From JAIBJP01 sp036506175 (GTDB lineage Bacteria; Actinomycetota; Thermoleophilia; Gaiellales; Gaiellaceae), in NCBI GenBank assembly GCA_036506175.1, contig DASXSE010000084.1:1-20317 (forward strand): DNA of 20,317 bases, written 5' to 3'. Below are positions 6,093 through 14,270 of the stretch, piece by piece (position 1 is the stretch's first letter; the number at the start of each line of letters is the position of its first letter). Below the pieces are notes generated by a model, which did no database searches, was not told the origin of the DNA, and saw nothing but the letters and a program-made list of their open reading frames with translations. The translations under genes were made by a program, and so were the position numbers.

Positions 6093-9000
6093 TTACGGCC
6101 GTAACACCGCGCGACGAGGGCCCGCGAGGAAGCCAGCCTCGAGGAGGAGCGGCATGATCTCGGTCTCACCCACCGGCCGTCCGTCGAAACGCTCGACGGC
6201 GAGGCGCTTCAGGCGCATCTTCGGCATGTTCTCGACGAGCGCGGCGAGGGCAGCTCGCAGCCATTCCTCGTCCGGCTCGCGCAGCGGAACCAGCGAGCGG
6301 CCGCCGCGGTCGACGAAGAGCGCGGGCTCGCCGCCGAGCAGGACGACGTACGCGCCGGCCACTCGGGCAGCGCGCGCTCCTGCTCGCCTCGGCCAGGCAA
6401 GCGCGGCTCCGTAGGGCTGGGCGGGATCGGCCGCGGCGAGCACGAGGGCGCTCTCCTCAGAAGGCTTGTCGCGCAGGCGCTCGACGGCGCCGGGCAGAGC
6501 GAACTGAGCGCCGCCCAGGCCCTCGATGAAGTAGCCACGCCGGCAGGTCCCGAGGACTTCCAATCGGCGGAGCTCGCGATAGATCGGCGCGTAGCCGCCC
6601 GGGATTCCCTCCGCGCGCACGCCGTCACGAGTGACGATGCCCTGCCGCTCGAGGAGGAGCTCCGCGAGCGTGCGCGGATCCGGGTCGCCGGAGAACAAGC
6701 CCTCGGTTGACGACCAGCGTCCTTGCGTTGCCGTGATGGCATCCGCTCGCTGGCGGGAGAAGCGTCGCGGCCTCCGGTCGGTGCGAGGCGCGGCGTAGCG
6801 CCGCTGCGCCCGGAGCGGCTGCCACGCGTCGTTCGTGACCTCTCCAGCCCAGACGAGGTCCCACAACGCGGGCAACAGCACGTCACCCTCGAGACCCGTC
6901 TCGCGCACGAGGTCGAACCAGAAGAGAGCACCCGACCCCAGAGCCTCCCGTATGCGGTCATGCTCGCGGCCCGCGGGCGGTGGCAAAGCGCCCGGTCGCC
7001 CGAGGGCGGGCGCATCCTCGCGGAAGTACAGAGCGACGCGCTCGAGGCCGGCCCCGACCCAGACGACCTCGCCCGATGCCGTCAGCTGGTCGAGCTGGGC
7101 GAGCTGGTAACCGGGGACGCGACGCGGCAGCACGTCGCTCTCCCAAAGGGCGACGGGCAGAGAGATCCCCTGCAACGGAACGAGCGCTTCCCTCAGCGTG
7201 GCGCGACGGTCGATTCCCTGCCACGCGGGAAGGAACCGTCCAAGGGCCGCGGGCTCAACGGGCTCGATCTCCTTGCGGAGGGCCGCGAGGCTCGCGCGCC
7301 GCAGTCGCCGAAGCACGTCGGGATCGGACCACTCACGCTCGGAGCCGCCCGGCCGAAGCTCCCCACGCACCAGACCGAGGTCGGCAAGCTTTGCTTCTGC
7401 GTCCTCGACGGTCAGCCCGTAGCGAGCTGCCGCTTCGGCGCTCGTGAACGGCCCGCGTCCTCGTGCAAATCGGCGGAGGATCCAGCCGAGGGGATCCTCG
7501 CCGCCCTCCAGGTACACGTCGGGAAGCCCTGCCCGCGGCATCGCGCCGACTGCGTCTCGATACCGACCCGCGTCCTCGGCCGCGATCAGGCTCTCCACTC
7601 CCGCGACGCGAATGCGCACGGCGCGCCGCTCGTCCTCGAGTTCCTTCGCGAGCTCTTCGTCGAACTCGCCGGCCCGCAGATCGCCGCGGCGAAGGAGGAG
7701 GTCGTGGAGCTGGTCTCCAGTGTGGGCCTCGCCGCGAAGCTCGCACTCCACCTCGGTGAGCGCGCGCGGATCGATGAGATCCCGAAGCTCTTCCTGGCCC
7801 AGCAGCTCCTTGAGGAGGTCGCGGTCGAGTGCGAGCGCCTGGGCCCGCCGCTCGGCCAGCGGCGTGTCGTCTTCGTACATGTAGGTCGCGACGTAGTCGA
7901 AGAGAAGCGACGTCGCGTAGGGAGAGGCGCTGGGCGTCTCCACCTCGACGAGGTCGATCCGGCGCTCGCGAAGCGCCGCGAGGAGATTCTTGAGCGCGGG
8001 AAGATCGAATACATCCTGCAGGCACTCGCGGTAGGTCTCGAGAACGACCGGAAAATCCGCATAGCGGCGCGCCACCTGCAGGAGGCCTTGGGCTTTCAGC
8101 CGCTGTTGCCAGAGCGGCGTGCGTTGGCCCGGCCGGCGCCGCGGGATGAGAAGGGCCCGCGCTGCGTTCTCTCGGAAACGGGCCCCGAACAGCGCCGTGC
8201 TGCCGAGCTCGGCGATGACGAGCTCCTCCATCTCATCTGGATCGACGATCACGTCGTCGAGAGGCGGCGGCGCGTCCGCATCCGGGAGATGGAGGGCGAT
8301 GCCGTCATCTGACCAAATGGCATTCACCTCGAGGCCGAGCGATTCGCGCAGCCGCGCCGTCAAGGCGAGCGACCAGGGTGCGTGGACTCGTCCTCCGAAC
8401 GGAGTGAGAAGACAGAGCCGCCAATCGCCGATCTCGTCACGGAACCGCTCGACGACCAGGGTTCGGTCCGATGGAAGCGCGGTCGTGGCCGCCTCCTGCT
8501 CGCGCAGGTAGACGAGGAGATTCTCGGCTGCCCGCTCATCCAGAGCGTGGCGCTCGATCAGTCTTGTGCGCGCGCGTTCGTCGTCGAGGGCGACGAGCTC
8601 GCGGGCCGTCCGCCCGATGGCCTCGCCGAGCTCATACGGGCGCCCTACCCCCTCTCCCTTCCAGAACGGCACGAGGCCGGGGATTCCAGGAGCGGGTGAG
8701 ACGAGCACGCGGTCACGGGTGATCTCCTCGATCCGCCACGTGGACGCACCCAGCAGGAACGTCTGGCCGGCGCGGGCCTCGTAGACCATCTCCTCGTCCA
8801 GCTCGCCGACACGTCCGCCGCCTTCGACGAGGTGCACTCCGAACAGGCCGCGGTCGGGAATCGTCCCGGCATTCGTGACCGCGAGGCGGCGTGATCCCTC
8901 GCGCCCGCGCAAGGTTCCGCGCACGCGATCCCAGGTGATGCGCGGACGAAGCTCGGCGAATTCTTCGGATGGATAACGCCCGGCGAGCATGTCCAGGACG

Positions 9001-10286
9001 TTCTCCAGCTGCTGGCGCGAAATGTCGCGGAACGGGTAAGCCCGACGCACGAGCTCGTGGAGCTCGTCAACCGTGACCTCTTCCTGCGAGCAGATGCCCA
9101 CGATCTGCTGAGCCAAGACGTCCAACGGGTTGCGCGGAATCTCGGTCTCCTCGATGAGACCCTCACGCATGCGCTCGACGACGACCGCCGACTCGAGCAG
9201 GTCGCCGCGGAACTTCGGGAAGATCCGCCCTCTCGAGGGCTCATCGACATGGTGACCGGCTCGGCCGATCCGCTGGAGCCCACGCGCGACCGACTTCGGA
9301 GACTCGACCTGGATGACGAGGTCGACGGCGCCCATGTCGATTCCGAGCTCGAGCGAGGAGGTGGCGACGAGCGCGGGTATCTCGCCGCGCTTGAGCAGCT
9401 CCTCGACCTCGATTCGCTGTTCGCGCGCCAGCGAGCCGTGGTGCGCGCGGGCGATTTCCTTCTCCGCCAGCTCGTTCAACCGCAACGCGAGCCGCTCGGC
9501 CAGTCGGCGGTTGTTGACGAAGACGATCGTTGAGCGGTGCTCCTGGACCAGCTCGAGAAGTGCCGGATAGATGGACGGCCAGATCGACGACCCTTCGCCG
9601 GGCTCGCGCATGTCGTCGAGCGGAACGACCACGCGAAGGTCGAGTTCCTTCGCGCGGCCGGCGTCGACGAGCTCGATCGATCTTCCGCCAGAGACGAACC
9701 GGCCGATCTCGTCCATAGGTCGCTGCGTCGCCGAGAGACCGACCCGCTGGAACGGCCGACCTGTCAGGCGCTCAAGCCGCTCGAGGCTGAGCGCCAGGTG
9801 CGCACCGCGCTTCGAGCCTGCCACCGCGTGCACCTCGTCGACGATGACGAAGCGCACGCTCCGGAGCGTCTCTCGCGCGCGCGACGTGAGCATGAGGAAG
9901 AGCGACTCGGGCGTCGTGATGAGGATGTCCGCTGGGCGCTTGAGCATCGCCGCGCGCTCCTTCGCGGGCGTGTCACCCGTGCGCACCGCAACGGTCAGCT
10001 TGGAGCCGATGCCGGCGAGCGGCCCACGCAGGTTGCGTTCGACGTCGTAGTTGAGCGCCTTCAGCGGGCTGACATAAAGGACCTGAGTGCCCTCGCCCGG
10101 TTTCGCCTGGTCGAGAGCCCAGAGGAACGCGGCGAGCGTCTTGCCGGACCCCGTCGGCGCCTGGATGAGCGTGTGCCGACCGGACGCGATCGCCGGCCAG
10201 CCGCGTTCCTGCGCCGGCGTCGGCGCATCGAACGTGCGCTCGAACCACTCTCGAACGGGAGGGGTGAAAGGAGCCAGCGGGTCCAC
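6093..10286 (-). CDS. lhr: Lhr, large superfamily 2 DNA helicase
   Basis: Lhr is an ATP-driven 3'-5' helicase of DNA repair that prefers RNA:DNA hybrids. Its C-terminal region in other bacteria has been linked to a uracil-DNA glycosylase activity. This protein has 1397 residues, close to the roughly 1,500 of the bacterial full-length form. Visible motifs are I APTGSGKT (43-50), Ia SPLKALNYD (73-81), II DEVH (150-153), III SATQ (185-188), V ATSSLELGID (308-317) and VI QRIGRAGH (338-345). The winged-helix and Lhr-core parts follow. The C-terminal half, ending with VERFDGRPVGE and LLLEAGF, marks the long Lhr form. The GTG at 10286 is followed by a normal Lhr start (FTPPVREWFERTF) and has a -10 box 6 bp upstream, giving a probably leaderless mRNA. 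It leads the operon with nei. Confidence 0.96.
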   Translation of the reverse strand: MDPLAPFTPPVREWFERTFDAPTPAQERGWPAIASGRHTLIQAPTGSGKTLAAFLWALDQAKPGEGTQVLYVSPLKALNYDVERNLRGPLAGIGSKLTVAVRTGDTPAKERAAMLKRPADILITTPESLFLMLTSRARETLRSVRFVIVDEVHAVAGSKRGAHLALSLERLERLTGRPFQRVGLSATQRPMDEIGRFVSGGRSIELVDAGRAKELDLRVVVPLDDMREPGEGSSIWPSIYPALLELVQEHRSTIVFVNNRRLAERLALRLNELAEKEIARAHHGSLAREQRIEVEELLKRGEIPALVATSSLELGIDMGAVDLVIQVESPKSVARGLQRIGRAGHHVDEPSRGRIFPKFRGDLLESAVVVERMREGLIEETEIPRNPLDVLAQQIVGICSQEEVTVDELHELVRRAYPFRDISRQQLENVLDMLAGRYPSEEFAELRPRITWDRVRGTLRGREGSRRLAVTNAGTIPDRGLFGVHLVEGGGRVGELDEEMVYEARAGQTFLLGASTWRIEEITRDRVLVSPAPGIPGLVPFWKGEGVGRPYELGEAIGRTARELVALDDERARTRLIERHALDERAAENLLVYLREQEAATTALPSDRTLVVERFRDEIGDWRLCLLTPFGGRVHAPWSLALTARLRESLGLEVNAIWSDDGIALHLPDADAPPPLDDVIVDPDEMEELVIAELGSTALFGARFRENAARALLIPRRRPGQRTPLWQQRLKAQGLLQVARRYADFPVVLETYRECLQDVFDLPALKNLLAALRERRIDLVEVETPSASPYATSLLFDYVATYMYEDDTPLAERRAQALALDRDLLKELLGQEELRDLIDPRALTEVECELRGEAHTGDQLHDLLLRRGDLRAGEFDEELAKELEDERRAVRIRVAGVESLIAAEDAGRYRDAVGAMPRAGLPDVYLEGGEDPLGWILRRFARGRGPFTSAEAAARYGLTVEDAEAKLADLGLVRGELRPGGSEREWSDPDVLRRLRRASLAALRKEIEPVEPAALGRFLPAWQGIDRRATLREALVPLQGISLPVALWESDVLPRRVPGYQLAQLDQLTASGEVVWVGAGLERVALYFREDAPALGRPGALPPPAGREHDRIREALGSGALFWFDLVRETGLEGDVLLPALWDLVWAGEVTNDAWQPLRAQRRYAAPRTDRRPRRFSRQRADAITATQGRWSSTEGLFSGDPDPRTLAELLLERQGIVTRDGVRAEGIPGGYAPIYRELRRLEVLGTCRRGYFIEGLGGAQFALPGAVERLRDKPSEESALVLAAADPAQPYGAALAWPRRAGARAARVAGAYVVLLGGEPALFVDRGGRSLVPLREPDEEWLRAALAALVENMPKMRLKRLAVERFDGRPVGETEIMPLLLEAGFLAGPRRAVLRP

Positions 10287-10292
10287 GCCCTC

Positions 10293-10298
10293 AGCCTA
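10293..10298 (-). promoter_or_regulatory. -10 box for lhr, leaderless type
   Basis: TAGGCT on the minus strand, exactly 6 bp before the GTG at 10286. There is no Shine-Dalgarno and no convincing -35. It faces the HhH-GPD promoter across a 151 bp intergenic region. Confidence 0.5.
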
Positions 10299-10338
10299 CC
10301 GCCGGGGAGAGGCGTGGCCGGGAGGGTCGCTACAGATA

Positions 10339-10354
10339 GGGATGCACCCATCCC
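10339..10354 (+). repeat. Short inverted repeat between the divergent repair genes
   Basis: GGGATG-CACC-CATCCC has perfect 6 bp arms with a 4 bp spacer. It lies about 40 bp upstream of the lhr -10 box and 72 bp upstream of the HhH-GPD -10 box, in the only intergenic space shared by the two repair units. It could bind a regulator of both or be chance. It does not look like a LexA box. Confidence 0.3.
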
Positions 10355-10425
10355 ACCTCCCGCTTCCAGCGTAGTGGGGCCGAGCGCGCGCGTGGGTAAC
10401 GGAAGGCTGAGGGACGCTCGCGGAT

Positions 10426-10431
10426 TAGAAT
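10426..10431 (+). promoter_or_regulatory. -10 box for the HhH-GPD gene, leaderless type
   Basis: TAGAAT, 6 bp before the GTG at 10438, with no Shine-Dalgarno. The same hexamer and spacing recur before the HxlR gene at 20133. Confidence 0.55.
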
Positions 10432-10437
10432 CGGGGC

Positions 10438-11016
10438 GTGGCAACCGTCCGTCCCGATCGGCTCCATTTCACCGGCGACGACGAGGCCGACACTCTTCTG
10501 GCCGAGGAGCCGCTCGCCCTCCTGATCGGCTTCGAGCTCGACCAGCAGGTACCCCTCCAGAAGGCGTTCTCAGGCCCTCTCGAGCTCAAGCGCCGGCTCG
10601 GCTCCCTCGACGCCGCGGAGATCGCCGGGATGGACAGCGGTGAGCTCGACCGAGCCTTCCGCGAGAAGCCCGCCTTGCACCGCTACCCCGGCACGATGGC
10701 CGAGCGCACGCAGGCCCTGTGCGCGGCAATCGCGAGCGAGTACGGCGGCGACGCGGCTCGCGTCTGGGCCGAGGCTGAAAGCGGCCGCGACCTGGAGCAA
10801 CGCATCCTCGACCTGCCTGGAATCGGACCGATGAAGGCGCGCTCGCTGATCGCCATCCTCGTGAAACGCTTCGGCGTCCGCCCTCCCGGTTGGGAGGAGG
10901 TCATGCCGACCCATCCCACCCTCGGCGACATCGACTCGGCAGAGACGCTCGCGGAGTTCCAGGAGAAGAAGCGCGCCTACAAGGCGTCTCTCAGGGCCGC
11001 TCGGCCCGCCAAGTAG
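10438..11016 (+). CDS. HhH-GPD-type base-excision repair protein
   Basis: The 192-residue product looks like the small actinobacterial HhH-GPD family (TIGR03252 type, recognised by eye). Shared features are an opening TGDDEADTLLAEEPLALLIGFELDQQVPLQKAFSG-type segment, PALHRYPGTMAERTQALC, and the helix-hairpin-helix LPGIGPMKARSLIAIL (near residue 125) that grips DNA. Related glycosylases flip out and remove damaged bases. The substrate of this branch is not established to my knowledge, and I cannot point with certainty to the catalytic Asp. The GTG at 10438 is preceded by TAGAAT at 6 bp, which supports this start on a leaderless mRNA. It is divergent from lhr-nei, which adds to the repair theme. 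Its last 40 bp overlap tail to tail with the oxidoreductase gene. Confidence 0.88.
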   Translation: MATVRPDRLHFTGDDEADTLLAEEPLALLIGFELDQQVPLQKAFSGPLELKRRLGSLDAAEIAGMDSGELDRAFREKPALHRYPGTMAERTQALCAAIASEYGGDAARVWAEAESGRDLEQRILDLPGIGPMKARSLIAILVKRFGVRPPGWEEVMPTHPTLGDIDSAETLAEFQEKKRAYKASLRAARPAK

Positions 11017-12392
11017 CCGCACATCCCGTGGACGCCGCCGCCGGGTGGCGTCGACGCCGAGCACAGATAGACGCCCTCCGCGGGCGTTCGGTACGGAACG
11101 GGCCGCGGCGCGGGCCGCGCGATCAAACGCCAGAAAGTGGCGGCGCCTGCATTCAAATCGCCGCCGACGAGATTGCGATTGTGGCTCTCGAGAACCGCCG
11201 GTCCCATCACGCTCCGGCCGAGCACGAGCTCGCGAAAGCCCGGCGCGAACCGCTCGATCTGGGCCTCGATCCGCGCCGTCATGTCGACCGCCGAGCCATT
11301 GGGGACGTGGCAGTACGTCCACGCCGTGTCCTTCCCGGCCGGCGCCCGCGTCTCGTCGAAGCGGCTGTGCTGTGCGAGGAGCACGAACGGTCGCTGAGCG
11401 TGTCGCCCCTGCCACGGCGCCCGCTCCGATTCCGCGATCTCGTCGAGCGTCCCGCCGAGGTGCACAGTTCCGGCCTGTGCGCACTCAGGCGCTTTCCAGG
11501 GAATCGGGCCGTCCAGCGCAAAGTCCACCTTGAAAGCTCCCGGGCCATGCGGGAACCGTCGGAGGGCGGCGGCGTAGCGAGCGGGCAGGCGCCGGCCCGC
11601 GATGCGTGCCAGCTCCCTTGGGACGACGTCGCACAAGACGGTCTCGGAGTCCAAGTCGTCAACGGAGTCGACCGCCTCGCCAGGGTACGCCGAGCCTCCG
11701 AGCCGCGCCAGGAGCGAGAGCATCGCATCGGCGATCTTCTGGGCCCCGCCGCGGGGAAACGGCCAGCCGAAGAGATGAGCGGACGCAAGGAGGACGACCC
11801 CGAAGGCCCCTGTCGGGCTCTGCTCGAGCGGAACCATCGAATGGGCCGCGCAGCCGCCGAGCAACGCTCGGGCGCGGTCCGTCTCGAAGCGGGCGCGGGC
11901 CAGCCCCGCCGCCGAGCGAATCGCACGAAGGCCGAAGCGCGCCAGCGCCACCGGATGCTTCGGCGCGGCAACGAGCGGGGCGAGGAGTGCATCCTCGAGG
12001 TCGCCCCAACCGTCGACGATCGGTCGCAGCAGCTTGCGATAAGCGTCCTCATCGACTCCCAGCCCGGCAGCGGTCTCGTCGAGCGAGCGCGACACCAACA
12101 CCGCGCTTCCGTCGTCGAACGGATGCGCCAAGGGATACGGCGGGTGAATCATCTCGAGCCCGTGCTCGCCCAGGGGCAGCTGCCTGAAGAAGGGCGAGCC
12201 AGGCACCAGCGGATGAACCGACGAGCACACGTCGTGGAGGAAGCCGGGCAGCGTCAGCTCGGCCGAGCGCACTCCGCCCCCGAGAGTGTCCTCGGCCTCG
12301 AACACGGCGACGCGCCGGCCGGCCCGCGCCATGGTGATCGCAGCCGCGAGCCCGTTCGGCCCCGACCCGACGACTGCGACGTCCGCGCTCAG
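10977..12392 (-). CDS. Phytoene-desaturase-like FAD-dependent oxidoreductase, CTG start
   Basis: The family holds FAD in a Rossmann fold and oxidises or isomerises lipid-like substrates. The substrate here is unknown. The dinucleotide-binding motif VVGSGPNGLAAAI lies upstream of the first ATG (12332). It is included only if translation starts at a CTG (12390-12392), which overlaps the upstream stop as CTGA. No ATG, GTG or TTG lies between that in-frame stop and the motif. With this start the protein has 471 residues, followed by EAEDTLGGGVRSAEL (FAD ribose contact). The C-terminus has the family signature near PPGGGVHGMCGYLAGRAAL. It is the second gene after an acyl-CoA dehydrogenase, so a joint role in fatty acyl or isoprenoid oxidation is plausible but unproven. 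It overlaps the HhH-GPD gene by 40 bp at the 3' end. Confidence 0.88.
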   Translation of the reverse strand: MSADVAVVGSGPNGLAAAITMARAGRRVAVFEAEDTLGGGVRSAELTLPGFLHDVCSSVHPLVPGSPFFRQLPLGEHGLEMIHPPYPLAHPFDDGSAVLVSRSLDETAAGLGVDEDAYRKLLRPIVDGWGDLEDALLAPLVAAPKHPVALARFGLRAIRSAAGLARARFETDRARALLGGCAAHSMVPLEQSPTGAFGVVLLASAHLFGWPFPRGGAQKIADAMLSLLARLGGSAYPGEAVDSVDDLDSETVLCDVVPRELARIAGRRLPARYAAALRRFPHGPGAFKVDFALDGPIPWKAPECAQAGTVHLGGTLDEIAESERAPWQGRHAQRPFVLLAQHSRFDETRAPAGKDTAWTYCHVPNGSAVDMTARIEAQIERFAPGFRELVLGRSVMGPAVLESHNRNLVGGDLNAGAATFWRLIARPAPRPVPYRTPAEGVYLCSASTPPGGGVHGMCGYLAGRAALRDAL

Positions 12393-13564
12393 CTGACTTC
12401 AGCGAGCACGGAGGAGCGCGCCTCGCGGACCATCTCGCGCGCAATCACCAGCCGCTGGATCTCGTTCGTCCCCTCGTAGATCTGCGTGATCTTCGCGTCG
12501 CGCATCATGCGCTCGACCGGGTACTCCTTGATGTACCCATAGCCGCCGAGAATCTGCACCGCTTCAGTGGCGACGTCCATTGCGGTGTCGGAGCAGAAGA
12601 GCTTCGCCATCGCGGAGATCTTCGTGAGCCCTGGCGCATCCTCGTCCATCATCAGCCCGGCCTTGTACAGAAGCCCGCGGCCGGCCTCACAACGGGTCTC
12701 CATATCGGCGAGCTTCGCGGCGATGAGCTGATGCTCGGCGATGGGCTGGCCCATCGTCTCCCGCGTCTTCGCATACTCGAGGGCATAGTCGGTCGCGCCC
12801 TGGGCGATGCCGAGGGCCTGCGCGGCGATGCCCGGGCGCGAGCGGTCGAGAACGCGCATGGCGATCTTGAACCCTTCGCCCTCCTCGCCGACGAGGTTCG
12901 CGGCCGGCACTCGGCAGTCGTTGAAGAAGAGCTCGCCGGTCGTCGAGCCCTTGATGCCCATCTTCGGCTCGATCCGCCCCACCTCGAATCCCGGCGTGTC
13001 CGCCTCGACGATGAAACACGAGATCCCTGTGTGCCCGCCTTCGGGATCGGTCTTGGCGAACACCGTGTAGAGCGCGGCCACTCCCGCGTTGGTTATGAAG
13101 CGCTTCGATCCGTTGAGGACATACTCGTCGCCGTCCCGGCGAGCTTCTGTACGCATTGCTGCGGAGTCCGAGCCAGAGCCCGCTTCCGAAAGCGCGTACG
13201 CCGCGATCCACTCGCCGCTCGCCAGGCGCGGGAGATAGCGCTCCTTCTGCTCCTCCGTGCCGACGAGCTTCAGCGCGATCGAGCCGAGCTCCTGTACGGC
13301 GAGGACGAGACCGGTGGTCGCACACGCGCGGGAGACCTCTTCGACGGCGACGAGCACCATGAGCGACCCGGTAGCCGCGCCGCCGTAGCGCTCTTCGAAG
13401 TTCAGGCCGAAGAGCTCGTGGTCACGGAAGAGCTCGACGAGGTCGGATGGAAACTCGGCGGACTCGTCGATCTCAGCGGCCCGCGGAGCAACGTGCTCCC
13501 GGGTGAGAGTCCGGATGAGCTCGCGGATCTCACGCTGCTCGTCGGTGAGCGGATCGTTGGGCAT
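12389..13564 (-). CDS. Acyl-CoA dehydrogenase
   Basis: This FAD enzyme makes the trans-2,3 double bond in an acyl-CoA and passes electrons to electron-transfer flavoprotein. It is a normal-length member (391 residues) with the first signature AYALSEAGSGSD (122-133), GSKRFITNAG for FAD and substrate contact, and QILGGYGYIKEYPVERMMRDAK near the C-terminus. IYEGTNEIQRLVIAR (362-376) contains the catalytic Glu (E364) at the short-chain or branched-chain type position. Chain-length preference cannot be read from this. The ATG at 13564 has TAGAAT 8 bp upstream and no Shine-Dalgarno. The gene starts 11 bp after the M74 peptidase gene, so it may also be co-transcribed with it. Its stop overlaps the CTG start of the oxidoreductase by three bases. 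Confidence 0.95.
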   Translation of the reverse strand: MPNDPLTDEQREIRELIRTLTREHVAPRAAEIDESAEFPSDLVELFRDHELFGLNFEERYGGAATGSLMVLVAVEEVSRACATTGLVLAVQELGSIALKLVGTEEQKERYLPRLASGEWIAAYALSEAGSGSDSAAMRTEARRDGDEYVLNGSKRFITNAGVAALYTVFAKTDPEGGHTGISCFIVEADTPGFEVGRIEPKMGIKGSTTGELFFNDCRVPAANLVGEEGEGFKIAMRVLDRSRPGIAAQALGIAQGATDYALEYAKTRETMGQPIAEHQLIAAKLADMETRCEAGRGLLYKAGLMMDEDAPGLTKISAMAKLFCSDTAMDVATEAVQILGGYGYIKEYPVERMMRDAKITQIYEGTNEIQRLVIAREMVREARSSVLAEVS

Positions 13565-13572
13565 CCGCGGCG

Positions 13573-13578
13573 ATTCTA
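13573..13578 (-). promoter_or_regulatory. -10 box for the acyl-CoA dehydrogenase gene, built on a stop codon
   Basis: TAGAAT on the minus strand lies 8 bp before the ATG at 13564. Its first three bases (13576-13578) are the TAG stop codon of the upstream M74 peptidase gene. No Shine-Dalgarno is present, so a leaderless or almost leaderless mRNA is expected. Confidence 0.45.
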
Positions 13579-14223
13579 CGCACGCCGCGCAAGGCTCCTA
13601 CCCGGGCGCCAACGGATGCGCGCGTGCAGGTGGTTGTCGTGGTTCCAGAGGATCTGAACGACGCCCGGCGGACCCTTCAGCCCGGTGTTCGGCCCCACAT
13701 AGATGAGCTTGACGCCGGCGTGAACGAAGAGGTCGACGAGTGCCTGCGCAAGGCGGTGGTCGATCTGGTCGACGGATGTCGGCGGTTCTTCGCGGCGGTC
13801 GAGCCGCGGGTAGTAGACGTCCACGTCCAGGCCGTTTCGATGGGTCGCGTGCTTGGGCCCGAAATAGCCGCCGTGCGGGCGGCTGAGATCTCCGATGCCG
13901 ACCCGCGGCGCACCGGGATGTTGAGCCGCATACGCTGCGACGACGTGGAGGACGGTGCGCACGAGCTTGTCAGTCCCCCAACGGCGCCAACCGCGGTCGG
14001 GTTGGCGGTGAAGCACCGGATCCCACGTGAAGTAGTGGCGGCCGTACGGAGGAAGCTGCACGCCGCGGACGAGCCTGCCGTCGGCAGGCGTCCCCAGGGC
14101 GAGCGAGTGCCGCCAATGGATGCGCTGGGGCTGCGGAGGACGAACAAAGGGCCCGTTACCTTGAAACGGCGTCACGAAGCCACACGCGACGAGTACCAGG
14201 GATAGGAGGGCGAGGGTGCGCAC
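13576..14223 (-). CDS. M74/MepA-like murein peptidase, lipoprotein
   Basis: The protein has 215 residues. The N-terminus is a lipoprotein signal (hydrophobic LALLSLVLVA, lipobox LVAC, lipidated Cys14), placing the enzyme on the outer face of the membrane. The rest resembles penicillin-insensitive murein endopeptidases of the LAS metallopeptidase group: GVQLPPYGRHYFTWDP, WGTDKLV, IGDLSRPHGG, then KHATHRNGLDVDVYYPR (His125 to Asp133 as zinc ligands) and NHDNHLHARIR (the HxH pair, 198-200). Such enzymes cut peptide cross-links of peptidoglycan. The start is a GTG at 14223 with neither a clear Shine-Dalgarno nor a clean -10 box. It is divergent from an M14 carboxypeptidase 47 bp away, a second likely wall-peptide enzyme. 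The next gene downstream begins 11 bp after its stop. Confidence 0.82.
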   Translation of the reverse strand: MRTLALLSLVLVACGFVTPFQGNGPFVRPPQPQRIHWRHSLALGTPADGRLVRGVQLPPYGRHYFTWDPVLHRQPDRGWRRWGTDKLVRTVLHVVAAYAAQHPGAPRVGIGDLSRPHGGYFGPKHATHRNGLDVDVYYPRLDRREEPPTSVDQIDHRLAQALVDLFVHAGVKLIYVGPNTGLKGPPGVVQILWNHDNHLHARIRWRPGRSLARRA

Positions 14224-14270
14224 GCGAGGAGTACGCGGACCCGCGTCTGACCGGTCCCCGTAGACGCCGC

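Noticed and set aside
6089..6169. 27-residue N-terminal extension of nei
   Set aside because: It would block the N-terminal Pro needed for catalysis and overlaps lhr. The MPEGD start is decisive.
10339..10354. Inverted repeat as a LexA/SOS box
   Set aside because: It lacks the CGAAC-N4-GTTCG pattern of actinobacterial LexA sites.
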